DNA of 64,000 bases from Antedon mediterranea (taxonomy: Eukaryota > Echinodermata > Crinoidea > Comatulida > Antedonidae), in NCBI RefSeq assembly GCF_964355755.1, contig NC_092671.1, positions 23,393,070-23,457,069 of the forward strand. Direction: 5' to 3'. The notes beneath the pieces were generated by a model, which was not told the origin of the DNA, ran no database searches, and was given only the letters and a program-made list of their open reading frames with translations. Numbering within the stretch: position 1 is the first letter of the stretch; every line of letters starts with the position of its first letter. Below, piece after piece: positions 47,480 through 59,075 of this stretch. The position numbers and the translations under genes are program-made.

Positions 47480-47790
47480 TTTAGTGGTTCAACGTATCGT
47501 AAACGACTGCAATTAATTTGTTTTAGATATTCAACTAATCAATTATATTGATTAATTAAAGACATTTACTTTAAGTGAACTACAATTTGTTTTAGTAATT
47601 TAACTATTATTGAAGGCCTTTACTTTTACGTGAACTACAAGGTGATTTTAGTGATTCAACTGAATCGTGAACCATAATTTATTTGTTTTAGATATTCAAC
47701 TAATCAATTATAAAGGCCTTTACTTTACGTTAAATACAATTTGTTTTAGTAATTGAACTAATTATTTATTTATTAATCATTTTATCAAAT
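47480..47790. repeat. Degenerate tandem repeats in the intron after exon C
   Basis: Imperfect units containing TTTGTTTTAG(A/T)(T/A)ATT-(C/T)AACTAATCA, AGGCCTTTACTTT and GTGAACTACAA recur four or more times. No coding content. Confidence 0.6.
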
Positions 47791-47984
47791 TTAGGCGCGA
47801 TTCAATGTTACTATAGCAGGCTAATTGAACTAATTATTTATGCGATTCAATGTTACTATGAGGCCTGGTAGGCCTACCAGCGAAACACCTTTACTGTTTA
47901 GACCTATATTATCGATTATTTCTGTTGCTTGCTATATTTATAATTATAAATGGTGTCTACTACAACCGATATATAAGTAGGCTA

Positions 47985-48691
47985 TGAAAGTTGTTATTTG
48001 ATCATTTTGTTCCAAAATTAACAAGATGCATCACAAAAAAATCATGCATTACTCATCAGTCATATTTGAAGAGAAACTATATTCCAATAATTGCTTTTCC
48101 ATTTTCACCCCGATCTTAATATTGTCTAGGTCAATCAACTACCTTTCGCATGAGTAAAAAATATTTTAATTTTTATGACGTCATCATGTCTAAGAAGCTA
48201 TTGGATTGTATACGAATTCATGTGAACATTTTGCCAATCAGATGCTGTGACGTCATCATATGACCAGTTGAATAAAAAAAGTCGTATTTTCATCTTTTGC
48301 GTCATAGTTCATCACATTTAAAAGAGCGCGCATTTATATTTTACGTATTCAAATTTCTTCTTCACGTTAATATGTTGTTGCTGAGATAATGTCTTTCCAA
48401 ATTGCTATATTAGTGTTTCATTTTTCATACCGTCGCCATGTTAAAAATTGGAAGTAATTCTACCAATTCTACACTGTATGTAATATGTATAAAGATTATA
48501 CTGTCTATACTGTATAATAGTATACAGTATGACACAAAATAGACAGAATTTAGCACTAACAACATATCATATTCTTCAGATCAGGTCATACTGCTATAAT
48601 TTTTTCTGTGTGCAATATTCCAACGTATGACATACACGTGGCATTTGTCGTGCGGATAACTAACTCGTCAAAGTGACGAGTTCAAATCTAG
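47985..48691 (+). mobile_element. Helitron-like copy, 3' part
   Basis: Reverse complement of array-unit sequence at 28.5-29.2 kb (ACGAATTCATGTGAACATTTT, GACGTCATCATATG, TTAAAAGAGCGCGCAT). Ends with GCGGATAACT, the hairpin AACTCGTCAaagTGACGAGTT (48662-48682) and CTAG (48688-48691) plus T. It is inserted in, or truncates, the element copy that follows. Confidence 0.8.
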
Positions 48692-48693
48692 TT

Positions 48694-50798
48694 ATATCAA
48701 TTATTTTTGTTTAACAACACGCTTTGATTACACAGTGGTTCAGACACGTTTTTAATAGTTATTACATTTTTAAACACCCTCATAATTAATGGACTCTACC
48801 AATGTTGATCCACTGCAAAGAACAACAGATTGCACATCGCACGAGCTACAGTAGGTTGTTGAGGCGGTGTTTTATTTGGTTTTACTGTACGATCCGATAA
48901 TACGAACATGTTAAATGTAAAGGCATGGATTCGCCAAGCAAGTAGGCCTACGTTTAATAAAAATTTACCTAAGATTGTCGTAAGCTCTTTTGTTAAAACT
49001 TGTTATTTATATAGCAATAATCCGTTCCGGCATGCACGCTAGGCCTCTCTAGTCTAGGCCTACTCTTCGATCGATCGATGTCGCTGGTGGGGAATTTCCC
49101 AGCGATAAGAACGCGAAATACCTCATAAAACGGCCTACATTTTAACGTGTAATTACGTATGGATAAAACAATATAAAACTCAATGTTTTTCATCTGAAAT
49201 AATATGTTAACTCGCGTAATGTAGCATAAGACGGAATAAATAGTTATTTCGATTGTTTTTGGGTTTAAAAATGGTAGCTAGCTACTAGGGCCTAGAAGTA
49301 GAAGCCATAGGCTAAGCCTAGGCGGGTGTCACGAAAGCTCAGACCACGAAAGCTCAGACCCCCTAAGACCTAAGATCACGAAAGCTAAGACCCAACACCT
49401 AATAAGATTACAAATATTTATCTTTCGCACCTGCCTTGTATTTTAACTCCTAACATTTATTCTGAATACCACACCTTAGAATTGGCACTTTCATGAAAAA
49501 GAATCACATAAAAAGTAACAAATACATTTTTAAATTGATGATTTTACAGACGTTTTTCTCGCACACAAAATGACTAGCCTACAGTACAGTAGGCCTACCC
49601 CATGGGCCATGTTCAATGTTTTTGTTTCTATGGAACGTCAAAAGAGCAAAAATTATATAGAGGGCTGAAAACTCTGTGGAGTCCATCTACAGTGTGGATG
49701 GAACAATGTAAAATTAAAATTGTAATGATAATAGTATAATCATGCAAGTACGAAGAAATAAATACTGGCAAATAAATTTTAATTTAAAAATCATGATAAG
49801 TTTTTTTGTTTCGTTTTCTTTCTGTTTTTATACTTGTACTATTATTGTTGCTCTTTTGGCGCTCCATAGAAACAAAAACATTGAGCATGGGGAGCTCGAG
49901 GAGTTACATTACAAGAAAGAAACACATCTGTAAAATCATCAATTTAAAGGATTTATTTATTTGTTATTATGTGTTTCTCCTTCTGAAAGTACTTATAAGT
50001 CCTAATTTTAATGTGTGGTGTTCAGGATAAAGTTAGTCAAAAAATTTGGAGTCAAAATACAAGAAAGGCAGGTGCGTAAGAAAAACATCCTCTGAACCAA
50101 CACAATGGAGTAAATATATACCAACAAACAACCCGTCAAGTTTGTTTGTTGTAAAGAAAAAATATACATTTACTCAACGGGCGAAAATAATGTGAGTTTA
50201 TCTATGTTTTGCGGTAGTATTAAATTATATTTATGGTAATAAATGAAACCTACTGTGTTTAAAATTATGTATGGATAAACAAGTATTGTTTTTAAGCTGT
50301 AGTATATCTTAGTATTTGTAATCTTAGGTGTTGGGTCTTAGCTTTCGTGATCTTAGGTCTTAGGGGGTCTGAGCTTTCGTGGTCTGAGCTTTCGTGACAC
50401 CCAAGCCTAGGCCTGTGTCTAAAAAAAATGAGTAAATTCTATTCGGCAATACTATCATGCGTAAATATTGTACATTATGTAATTAAGTTATTAAATTATT
50501 TTATATACTGAATTTTAGTTAAAATACAGTATATATTTTTAAAATTCTTTGTACTGAGGATGTGTCCATAAGAAAATAAGAATGTAAAAATACTGATGGA
50601 TAAACCTATGTAAAAATTAAGCCAACTTATGTGTAAATATTGTATATTATATATGTAACATATTTAGTTAATTAAGAGACGTAAACGACGCTTGTTGATT
50701 TTCGATTCCCCGCGCGTTGACTTTCGACGCCCCGACGAATTGAATGTGGTTCACGACAAAATCTCCTGCGAATGGACTTTTCGAAGTTGGGACCTCTG
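48694..50798. mobile_element. CAGRGGTCCCAA-ended element, copy 3 (inverted, interrupted)
   Basis: 48710-49323 and 50403-50798 are the reverse complement of 25900-24910. The intact terminus reads GAAGTTGGGACCTCTG at its right end; the other end is cut off by the Helitron terminus. Interrupted by the MULE at 49324-50402. Confidence 0.8.
49324..50402. mobile_element. Complete MULE-like TIR element with 10-bp target duplication
   Basis: ~80-bp near-perfect inverted termini beginning GGGTGTCACGAAAGCTCAGA and containing three ACGAAAGCT-(C/A)AGACC units per end. The target duplication AAGCCTAGGC is at 49314-49323 and 50403-50412, the 9-11 bp size typical of Mutator-like elements. 1,079 bp; a foldback lies within; the ORF at 49742-49933 is not family-like. 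Non-autonomous. Confidence 0.85.
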
Positions 50799-50802
50799 AA
50801 AC

Positions 50803-51560
50803 ATAGTCTGGACTACGTCTGTACAGAATAAAATATAATCATAAACTAAACTACAGTATACTGTATGTAGGCCCACATATTCCAGGGTAGGAGCATGGAC
50901 CTATCTTAACTTATAGGTCCATGGTAGGAGCATTAATTACTCCCTAATTTTACCCGGCCCACATGTATATATAGGCCTACTACATAGCTAGGGATATTGA
51001 CGCAAAATTAAAAGTAAATAGCATACATTGCCTGTACAGGCAATATTAAAATAAAGAAAGAATTATGAAAATCTGACTTGTAGTTTTCGAAATATAGGAT
51101 CCAAAACATCGCCGAAAATAATCGTTTTTAGCCACGACTGAAGTAAATAAATATCGCCCTCAGTAGGCAATTGTATGAACTTTAAAAATTATGGTTTTTA
51201 GTAATATATTTTGTACATCAACATTGTAAAATTCAATCAAATATGATATTACATTTTTATTAAATAAAAACGAGTGTTGTTTAACCTAAGTTTAAAGAAT
51301 TTCAATACATTATTTTCCTGTGTGTTGGACATGCAGTCCTCAGTACATCATGATTTCACTTTGTCAAGTCAACCAATCGAAGGGCGAAAATCCAAAATTG
51401 TTCAACCGTAAGCCTTCATAGACTCTCTTTTCTCAGTCGTTTTTTGGGTCCAGCAGCTTGGACCTATCACTTAGTTGAAAATACCGAAAATGTCTGCCGT
51501 AGATAATAAGTTTCCGCTTATTATTTATTTTTTTATTCTTTTGACTGGATTGCATTTTCA
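50803..51560. other. No gene recognised
   Basis: Contains a short inverted pair around ATGGACCTAT...ATAGGTCCATGG (50895-50932) and AT-rich sequence. 51300-51560 shows no LINE coding, so the 3' end of the neighbouring CR1-like LINE lies near 51600. Confidence 0.4.
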
Positions 51561-53327
51561 GTAACGTAGTACTGCTTTCCAAAATGGTCTAGTTATAAGT
51601 TTAAAAGTAAATAAAAATTATAACATAAATACACAGTAGGCCTAATTTAAAAGATATATACAGAACAGTTAAAAACAAATAAAATATAAAAAATAAGATA
51701 TAAAAAAATGTAGGATCACTTGGATGACATGTAAGAGTTGCTATATTTTTTAGTTTATAAATATGTTTCCCAGTTACTTTTGTTCTAGTTTCAGTTGGTA
51801 AAAGATTCCATTCTTTTGTTGCTCTGTATTTGAAGGTTCTTTTACCTTGAGCATTTTTCCAATTTGGTGTAATTAATGTTTTACAACTTTGGCTACAGGT
51901 GCATTTGGGGTGGAGGGAGTCATTAAACTTAAACATTGAGGACAAATATGATGGTGAATGGCCATTAATGCATTTGAAAGTTGTAAGTAGTAGATGTTCC
52001 CTCCATCTTTCATTTAGTGTAACCCAATTAAGTGTTTTAAAAATATCGTTTATCGGTGTATATATATCTGCGGATAACAGAACTCTACCTAATCTATTGA
52101 ATAATATTTGAAGTGTATTTAAAGTTTCTTTTGTACAATTAGTCCATACAGCACTACAATAGTCAAACAATGGCATTACAAGAGAATTTGCCAGCATAAT
52201 AGTTGTATGAGATGGCAAGTAGTATTTCACACGCCGTATTACCCCTATTTGTTTAGAAACTTTTGATGATACACTATTTATTTGATCCTTCCATGTCAAT
52301 TTAGGATCAAATATAACACCTACTTAAATGATTCCACTCTTTCAATGTTAGTTCCATTATCATCAAGTGAAATATTTTGGAAGTTATTTAACAAGTGACT
52401 AGTACCAAATACCATAAGTTGAGTTTTTTTAACATTCAAAGTCAATCTGTTGTTATCTAACCATTTTGATATTTTACAAAAATTTGAGTTTAGATTGTTT
52501 TGCAGAGTTATAGGATTTGAGGATCTACATAATAGAGTGGTATCATCAGTGTACATAACACATTTACAATCAACAGCATCAGGAAGATAATTTACATATA
52601 TAATAAATAACAAAGGACCTAAAATAGAGCCCTGTGGAATTCCAATGTCAATTTCTCTTAAATCAGAAATTGAACTATTTACATTTACAACTTGTGATCT
52701 ATAACTTAGATATGAAGTAAACCAATTTAGGGCATCATTACATATACCAATTTCCTTAAGTTTAGCAATAAGTAACTTGTGATTAACAGTATCAAAAGCT
52801 TTTTTTAAATCTAAAAATATTGCAGCAGTTACATTACCATCATTATAATTATTTAGAATATAGTCAGATACATCTAAAAGTGTTGTATTTGTTGAATGTT
52901 TCTTTATTTCTTTCTTTATTTCTAAAACCAGATTGTGATGGGTTTAAAATATTATTATTTGTTAAAAACTTATATACTTGATCGTGCACAGCACGTTCAA
53001 TAATCTTAGATACAATTGGTAAGACAGAAATTGGGCGGTAATTATTTACATCAGATTTGTCACCTTCTTTAAAAATAGGGGTCACCTTTGCAATTTTCCA
53101 ATCAGATGGAAAAGTTGACGTGAACAAAGAACAATTACATATATATGTGAGAGTTTCACATACAACAGGAGCAGCTAACTTTAATAATTTACAATTTATA
53201 CCATCAAGACCAGAGGCCTTATTGTTAGAAATGTTATTAATTTCATTAAAAACATATTCTGGTGTAATTATATCAAATTTAAAAGTATTCTGATTTACAG
53301 CATTATTTATGTTATTATGGTTAGTAT

Positions 53328-53496
53328 ACAAATAATGAATGTTTATGAGTGTAATGGTACAAATAATGGCACGAGGTGAATGATGAAAGGTTATATTTCA
53401 ACGAGGCGATGAGCCGAGTTGAAATATAACCTTTCATCATTCACCAAGTGCCATTATTTGTACCATTACACGAATACAAAACATTCATTATTTGTT
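53328..53496. repeat. Long near-perfect foldback hairpin
   Basis: Arms of ~80 bp, centred near 53412: left ACAAATAATGAATG...GGTACAAATAATGGCACGAG...GGTTATATTTCAACGAGGCG; right mirrors it. Only a few mismatches. It marks one edge of an insertion in the LINE RT that extends to about 54300. Confidence 0.85.
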
Positions 53497-54304
53497 TTAT
53501 ATAACATCTAAATAAATTCTAGTTATTTGAATCAAATAAAAGGTAGCCCTAGCCAAAGTTTACTACATTTCATTCACACACATTTGATTAAAAACATTAA
53601 CATTTCGTTTTAAATAATTTTATATTAAATGTTATATTTATATGGATTTCGTAAACACACCTACTTTTGTGTTAATTATGTCAACAAACGACCAAACAAT
53701 CCTAGGCCTAGCAAGGCTAAAACGCCTAGGCTAGGCCTAGCCTAATACTAGCATGGCCTAGGCTAGACCTAGTAGCCTAGTACTAGCTTGGCTGAAAGGC
53801 AAAACTTCGACAGACAATTGGAACTTATCTAAGCTAATTATGGTTTTTCCAACAATTCCACGTCCTGTAGGGATGTCCCCATTAATTAATCAAAATCCTA
53901 AAAACGATCTAAAGCTAATTTAAATGCCTTTTTGAATGAAATTAGTACATAATGTCCAAATCGTACACAAATATCTGCTGCTGTTGCATATCTCGAGGTG
54001 GTGTTTACAAATGAAACTCAGACCAGACGACAGGTGGCGCTGTTGTTTTTCACAGTACATAGCCATATCATAAGATAATTTGTGTACTAGATTTTTTTTC
54101 ATCCGCGAGACGTTTTTTTTTTCGTACACAAAAATGTTTCAAAAAGTACTATTTAACGATCGTTGAATAGTGCGTACTATTGCACGCCATGTGACCCACA
54201 TTCGTCCAATCAAATGACAGGAATTTATTTAGGTGTTATATAATAGGAGATATAGCATAGTAGTAGTCTCTGTCTTTTGTTAAGGTTATATAATCACTTG
54301 TGAT
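53497..54304. mobile_element. Rest of the insertion in the CR1-like LINE
   Basis: LINE coding stops at ~53331 and resumes at ~54305 (VDH...). Between lie AT-rich sequence and dense CCTAGGC motifs (53701-53780). No TIR or target duplication identified, no ORF. Confidence 0.45.
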
Positions 54305-55396
54305 CCACCCAGGAAGTGAACCTTTTATTTTCTTTGTTCTTTACAGGAGCATGTTTATTACATGCATCACCAAATAGCTTTTTCCATGTTTACCATGCAG
54401 TATCTACATCATAGCTATGCATAACTTGGTTCCAATCTGTGTTTTTAATGGTATTAATAAATTCATTGTCATTAAATTTTTAAATGAACGTGTTTTAATA
54501 ATTTTAGGTGGAACCTAACTTTTTTATTTTTTTCGGATTAGGTAAATTAGTGAATGGTCACTAAATCCAAGACTATGAACTCCAGCAATTGAAATATTTT
54601 GGTTGGAAACAAATAATACATCTATTATGGTTTTACTTGTGTTAGTTACTCTGGTAAAATCTTTGATTAGTTGTATTAGATTACTATGTTTAGCGATTTT
54701 GTTAATTTGATCAGCATTACACTTTTTAGCTATATCAACATTGAAATCACCAAGTATCACTACATCCTTATAAAGCATATTACAATTTTGAAACATGGTA
54801 TCTAATTTACATAAATATTCAGATGTGGCACTTGGAGGTCTGTATATCGTACCAAGAAGAATAGGTTTAGTGTGTGGTAAGTTTATCTCAATCCAGAGTG
54901 CTTCCACATCATCTTCTCTTAAGGTACTTAATTCTTTAAATACTATTCCATATTTAATATAACATAAAATACCACCACCTGATTTACAGTTTGATCTATC
55001 TAATCTACTTATATCATAACCATCTATAGTGACTTCCATGTTATCAATATTACAATTTGGCCAAGTTTCAGAAAGGCATAGAATATCCACATCATTAATG
55101 TGAAGGAAGACTTTATTCCTAAGACATTGAATGTTCAAATGAACGATCTTAAAACCCCTTTTGAGTAAACAATTGTGATCAATATAACTTCCTTCACTAA
55201 ATGGGAGTTCTGATAAAGTTGCCTTAAAGAAGCATGAATCACACCACCAAGTGTTAACCTTAAAAGAACTAGGAATTTTGCAACAATTTAGATGAAAATC
55301 CAAAGTGCAGTTGCTACATTAAATACTTTGTTTGTGCAGTATAATATTTTTTAGACAGATTCCACATTGACTTACTAGTATGTTATTTCTTTTAAC

Positions 55397-56283
55397 TTAG
55401 CTGATATTAATGTGCAGTCCATGTTTTGTAAAGTTACTTGGAGAGCTTAGGTGCGTTGCATGGTCAATAAATTGTTGTTTGTAGACAGTTTTTAGCATCT
55501 TATTGGCAATTTTCACTTGTTCGTTAGCCTTTGGATCATCAAAGCGTTGGCACATAGCTGAAATGTAGACATTTCCGGTTATCTTCTGTTCTAGCAAAGT
55601 CACGAGTGCATCAACATCATCTTCAAATTTCTCCAGAGAAAAGTTATCCCCACTGCAATCATTCGTTCCAACATGAATAATAGCATCTTTTACCTTCATA
55701 TCTGTTTCGTTGAGTTTAGTGCAGACTTTGTTGATCGTTGCTCCTCTCATTCAATTGATTCTTTGGTGTGTACGTCTGAAATAACTGATGTATTAGGGTT
55801 ATGTTCACATATAGTCCCTTCTATGGCAAGTCCATCAAAGGGGTTGGACAATTCAATTGACGATTCATCATGGGAGTTTGCTGCATTTGGTTTGACAGAT
55901 TGGTAGCACTGTGTTGCGGCACCACAAATTCATTCTCCTTACCTACTAGTTCTTGTTGAAGACTCTTAATTCTGACTTCTTCAGGACAGATGTTCCTTTC
56001 ATGAAGTTCATTAAAGCTGGATGTAAGGTGAACATCATCATCAAGAACATCAAATGAGTTCTTTGTAACAATTTTATCTTCTGTTTGTTTGGTACATAGG
56101 TTGTTAGTTGGTACACATTTCTTTGGTTGTTCAAATTCACATTTGTTAATTATAGCCTGTAGACTGAGAATTTGTTGTTCTAGGGACGAATTTCGTTCAC
56201 TCATGTCTTTGAAGGCTGTACTGAGGTGTACAAAGTTTGAAAGGACATTCTTGTACTCACTCAGCTGCTGCTTTATCTCTATA
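55397..56283 (-). pseudogene. CR1 ORF1: coiled coil plus SGNH esterase
   Basis: The N-terminal part (SSLEQQILSLQAIINKCEFE; KSLQQELVGKENEF) is heptad-rich and probably trimerises. The C-terminal part has the SGNH block III signature AIIHVGTNDCSGDN and a final TKHGLHIN (block V His; usual D/N-x-x-H-L-N). Block I (G-D-S) should lie in the broken area 55750-55850, where the frame shifts twice. ORF1 proteins of this type bind RNA and possibly membranes or lipids. Function of the esterase in retrotransposition is not settled. Confidence 0.7.
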
Positions 56284-56285
56284 CT

Positions 56286-56402
56286 ATAGATCCTATCACA
56301 TTTTGTAATCTGTTAGCTAATACATGGGCTAATATTTTATAATCGACATTAAGAAGAGTAATCGGTCTCCAGTTTTCTAAGTTTTCTCTTTGTCCCTTTT
56401 TA
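56286..56402 (-). mobile_element. L1/Tx1-like LINE, RT fragment
   Basis: Minus strand reads KKGQRENLENWRPITLLNVD then YKILAHVLANRLQNVIG, an RT block of L1/Tx1-type elements (N-W-R-P-I-(T/S)-L-L-N). It is directly continuous, across the Helitron-like insertion, with KRGIINLI at ~59090. Confidence 0.8.
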
Positions 56403-57414
56403 GGTTATATGCATGATATGCATATAACCTCTTGATTCTGTCAGGATCTTTATTTATTTATTTGTTTATTTATTTATTTATTCTTTCCTTAGCACTATTT
56501 TGTCCATGAATTATCTTGATATCAGTTTCATCTATCTAAGTCAATTTTTCAGAGTATATTCCTTATGGCCAGGAATCGATGTGGTTATGTTTTCAGGGTG
56601 CGCAATCAAACATTACGCGGTCTACGCGCGATTTAACGAAATCAAGTTTGTAATCATATCTTCACAAGCATGAATCACTTTTAAACAAAATTTTGTACTC
56701 ATAAATTTCAGGTCGCATTTCATCATACAGCAATACAATTACGTGCGTAGCGCATATAACGCATGCGTACGCGCGCTTAAAATGTTGAAAGTTGTCAGAA
56801 TTTATTTTCGATGAAATCAGAGTACGTTTCAGGCAATTTTAAGCGTTTAAAAAATTGCCATGAGTGCACAGATTTTTTCACACGCACTGTGCGTCAAACG
56901 TTAATGCGCACTGTTTTTGTCCGATTACTGTTGTATAACCTTTCTTTAATATTTTATTCGTCAAAAGTGACAGGCTACGCACGTGTAAGTTAACAAAATT
57001 GTGAAAATATGCTAAATTTTAAAATTAATATATATCGTTAGAATGCTCGGGAACACCTATTTTTTATTTCATTTTCTTGAAGTGTATGTATCATATGTAT
57101 GATTTATTATGAAATTAGAAGAACAAAAGTTGATTAAGTCATCATTAATGGCATATTAAATTTAACAAAATTAATTCCGACAATCAAACAAATTATAACA
57201 TTTTCTTAGGCCAAAATAACAAACTTAACATTAACTTTCTTCCTTAAGAAGTTCATATATTAAAGTTAAAAGTATATAGTTTGACAGTGCATCATTTTTA
57301 AAAATTTTTAAAGATGTCATAGTAAAACATTATAATTCATTGCGGTATGTAATAATCTATCTGCACCAAAGTGGTTACTGCATAGTAAATACACGGAGGA
57401 ATCTTTCCAAAACT

Positions 57415-57505
57415 TTTAGTCAGTTGGTGTATGGCTCGGTGGTCTTTGCTCGTGTCTATAGCATTCAAGTACCGAGTTCGAGTCTCACCTTGGGAAACCA
57501 AACGA
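57415..57505 (+). repeat. tRNA-derived SINE head
   Basis: Box A TGGCTCGGTGG and box B GAGTTCGAGTCTC, ~35 nt apart, in a GTTGGTGTATGG...CACCTTGGGAAACC context. The anticodon arm is not canonical. Confidence 0.6.
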
Positions 57506-57549
57506 AATAAGATTTTTTTTATTATCCGTATTGGTTGTTCAATTGTATT

Positions 57550-58845
57550 TCTTAGTGTATAGATTAGGCCAAATAAAAAAACATACTTGTTAAGCGTCAC
57601 CGCCCGCTCCTGATTATCCAGCCGCCTCTCTTTTTATTTTTATTTTTTTTTTACCGATATACAACGGAAAGTTCAGCGGCCCGGCCCAGCTCCAGAGTAG
57701 GGCTCGAAATTCACGCTAGCAAACTAGGATTTTGCTAGTAGATTCTTCATAATTGCTATTTGAAAATTTCAAAACTAGCAAATGTTTGTTAGGCTAGTGT
57801 AATTTTTGAAAAATACGTACTTTTTAGCTTAGACAACACTAGCCGCCGATCGCTCTATGTCGACAACGGCAATTTGGTGAAAACAATTGTTTCATTTACA
57901 CGCCGCCGATTTACGTCAAGGAAACGCGAATAGCACCGCGAATCATGTAATGTGGTAAACAGCAAGCTTTTTCCCCAACACATTAAATCATGCGCATTTA
58001 GTACGTCGCTGAGGATTACATCATCAGTCAAGTGATTACAGAATACGCGATTATCAATTTAGGGATTTAACGAAATAAATATTTTGCCTACACAGTGGTC
58101 GAAGCGCGTTTTTTTATGGGTTCGTAAATAGGAAACACCCCATACATAATGGACTCTACCAATTTTGTTTACGATGATCTCGAGATCGGCACACCACGAG
58201 GTCCTGTTGGGCGATGGGTTTCCTTATGCCTGGTTTACCTGTGGAATAATTACATACACTTTTTGCATCACAACTTTAAATACTGATTTACACAGCAATT
58301 GGCAAAGGATTCATCAAAGAAGAATGAATACGTTGAATAAAAATTCACTTAAGAAATGCCGTAAGCTGTTTTCAAACTATAAATCAGCCCACTATTTAGT
58401 ATTATGGAGACCAAATCATGCTTCTCGCGATAGGGAATTTCCTGGATAGATGAGTCGAGCGAGAGACGGCGGATGGCCGATGAGTGAGGTGGGGGTAGCA
58501 GCTTGGACGGATTAGTTAGCCTAGGGCCTACAATTTCGCTTGGTGGCAATTAAATTTAATGTTTTAATTACGTCTGGATATAAACAATACAAAACTCAAT
58601 TTTGTCATAAGCAATAATATTTCATACATAGTCAATTTTGTTCTGTTTCGCATTTTAAAAGTTTGACGTTTCGTCCTAAAAAAAGTGGGGCAAAACGTCC
58701 ACCGCGCAAAAATATACCTCTATAAAAAGTAAAAAAAAAAAAAAAAAAAAACCGTCCCCCCGCCCCTGAAAATTTATGAGGGTGTGACGCTTAACAAGTA
58801 TATTTTTTTATTTGGCCTTATACACATGATTTATAATGAAATCTA
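57550..58845. mobile_element. TIR element inside the Helitron-like element
   Basis: GGCCAAATAAAAAAACATAC followed by TTGTTAAGCGTCAC (57569-57602) is mirrored at 58783-58816 with one mismatch, and the similarity extends outward. The interior holds A-rich and G/C-homopolymer tracts (58730-58766) and, at 58080-58560, a diverged copy of the CAGRGGTCCCAA element (CCATACATAATGGACTCTAC, CACAGTGGT). Confidence 0.55.
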
Positions 58846-59075
58846 AATAAAAACACAAATGTGGTTTATGACATTATATATGCAGAAAGATCTTTGATTG
58901 GGTTATGATACCGGCTATTGTATTTGCGTTAGCAAGATCCTATTATCATATATTATAAATAACTAACGATTCTGAGAAAATCAATCAATCAATATATCTT
59001 AAATCAATCAATTATCTTTATTTAAATCAATGCATATAACCTATAATTCGTCATAGTGACGAATTAAATCTAGTT

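Larger units (their letters stand above)
51740..55390 (-). pseudogene. CR1 ORF2: PHD-like finger, endonuclease, RT
   Basis: Zinc-finger pattern at the start: CGIC, then (past a TAA) CSNC, FHLNCC and WWCDSC, a C4HC3 PHD-like layout. Endonuclease: VHLNIQCLRNK, LCLSETWPN, SGGGILCYI, LGTIYRPPSA, VILGDFNVDI, FSDHSLIYLI. Linker: NTDWNQVMHSYDVDTAW and KRFTSWVDH. RT: NKASGLDGINCKLLK, NNYRPISVLPIVSKIIER, then at ~52830-52800 the KAFDTVNH-equivalent, GIPQGSILGPLLF-equivalent at ~52640, and the catalytic MYTDDTTLL (Thr in place of Ala). C-terminus: YCSAVWTNCTKETL, FKYRATKEWNLLPTETRTK. At least two frame changes and one stop. Confidence 0.8.
51590..56285 (-). mobile_element. CR1-like LINE with ORF1 and ORF2, interrupted once
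   Basis: Read 5' to 3' on the minus strand: ORF1 coiled coil (~56280-55821), ORF1 SGNH-esterase domain (55750-55397), ORF2 PHD-like finger (~55375-55215), endonuclease (55200-54524), linker to ~54305, insertion 53328-~54300, RT (53331-52300), C-terminus (52299-51740). ORF1 is 5'-truncated where it meets the L1/Tx1-like fragment at 56286. An esterase in ORF1 is known for CR1 clade elements. Frameshifts in both ORFs make it defective. Confidence 0.85.
56403..59073 (+). mobile_element. Helitron-like element with asymmetric inverted termini
   Basis: 5' end GGTTATATGC-n7-GCATATAACC (palindrome). Near the 3' end a single GCATATAACC (59032-59042) precedes the hairpin AATTCGTCAtagTGACGAATT (59045-59065) and CTAG (59070-59073) + T. 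The flanks are one L1/Tx1-like ORF (KRGIINLI | KKGQREN), which fixes both borders within a few bases. No Rep/helicase. Contains a tRNA-like SINE (57415-57500), a TIR element (57540-58845) and a diverged copy of the 25-kb element. Confidence 0.7.

Noticed and set aside
57415-57505. True tRNA gene
   Set aside because: Box A and B are present, but acceptor and anticodon stems do not pair convincingly.
56403-59073. Interpreting the 56.4-kb insertion as a TIR transposon
   Set aside because: The palindrome at the left is complete in itself and only half is present near the right; the right end is hairpin + CTAG, which fits a Helitron-like element better.
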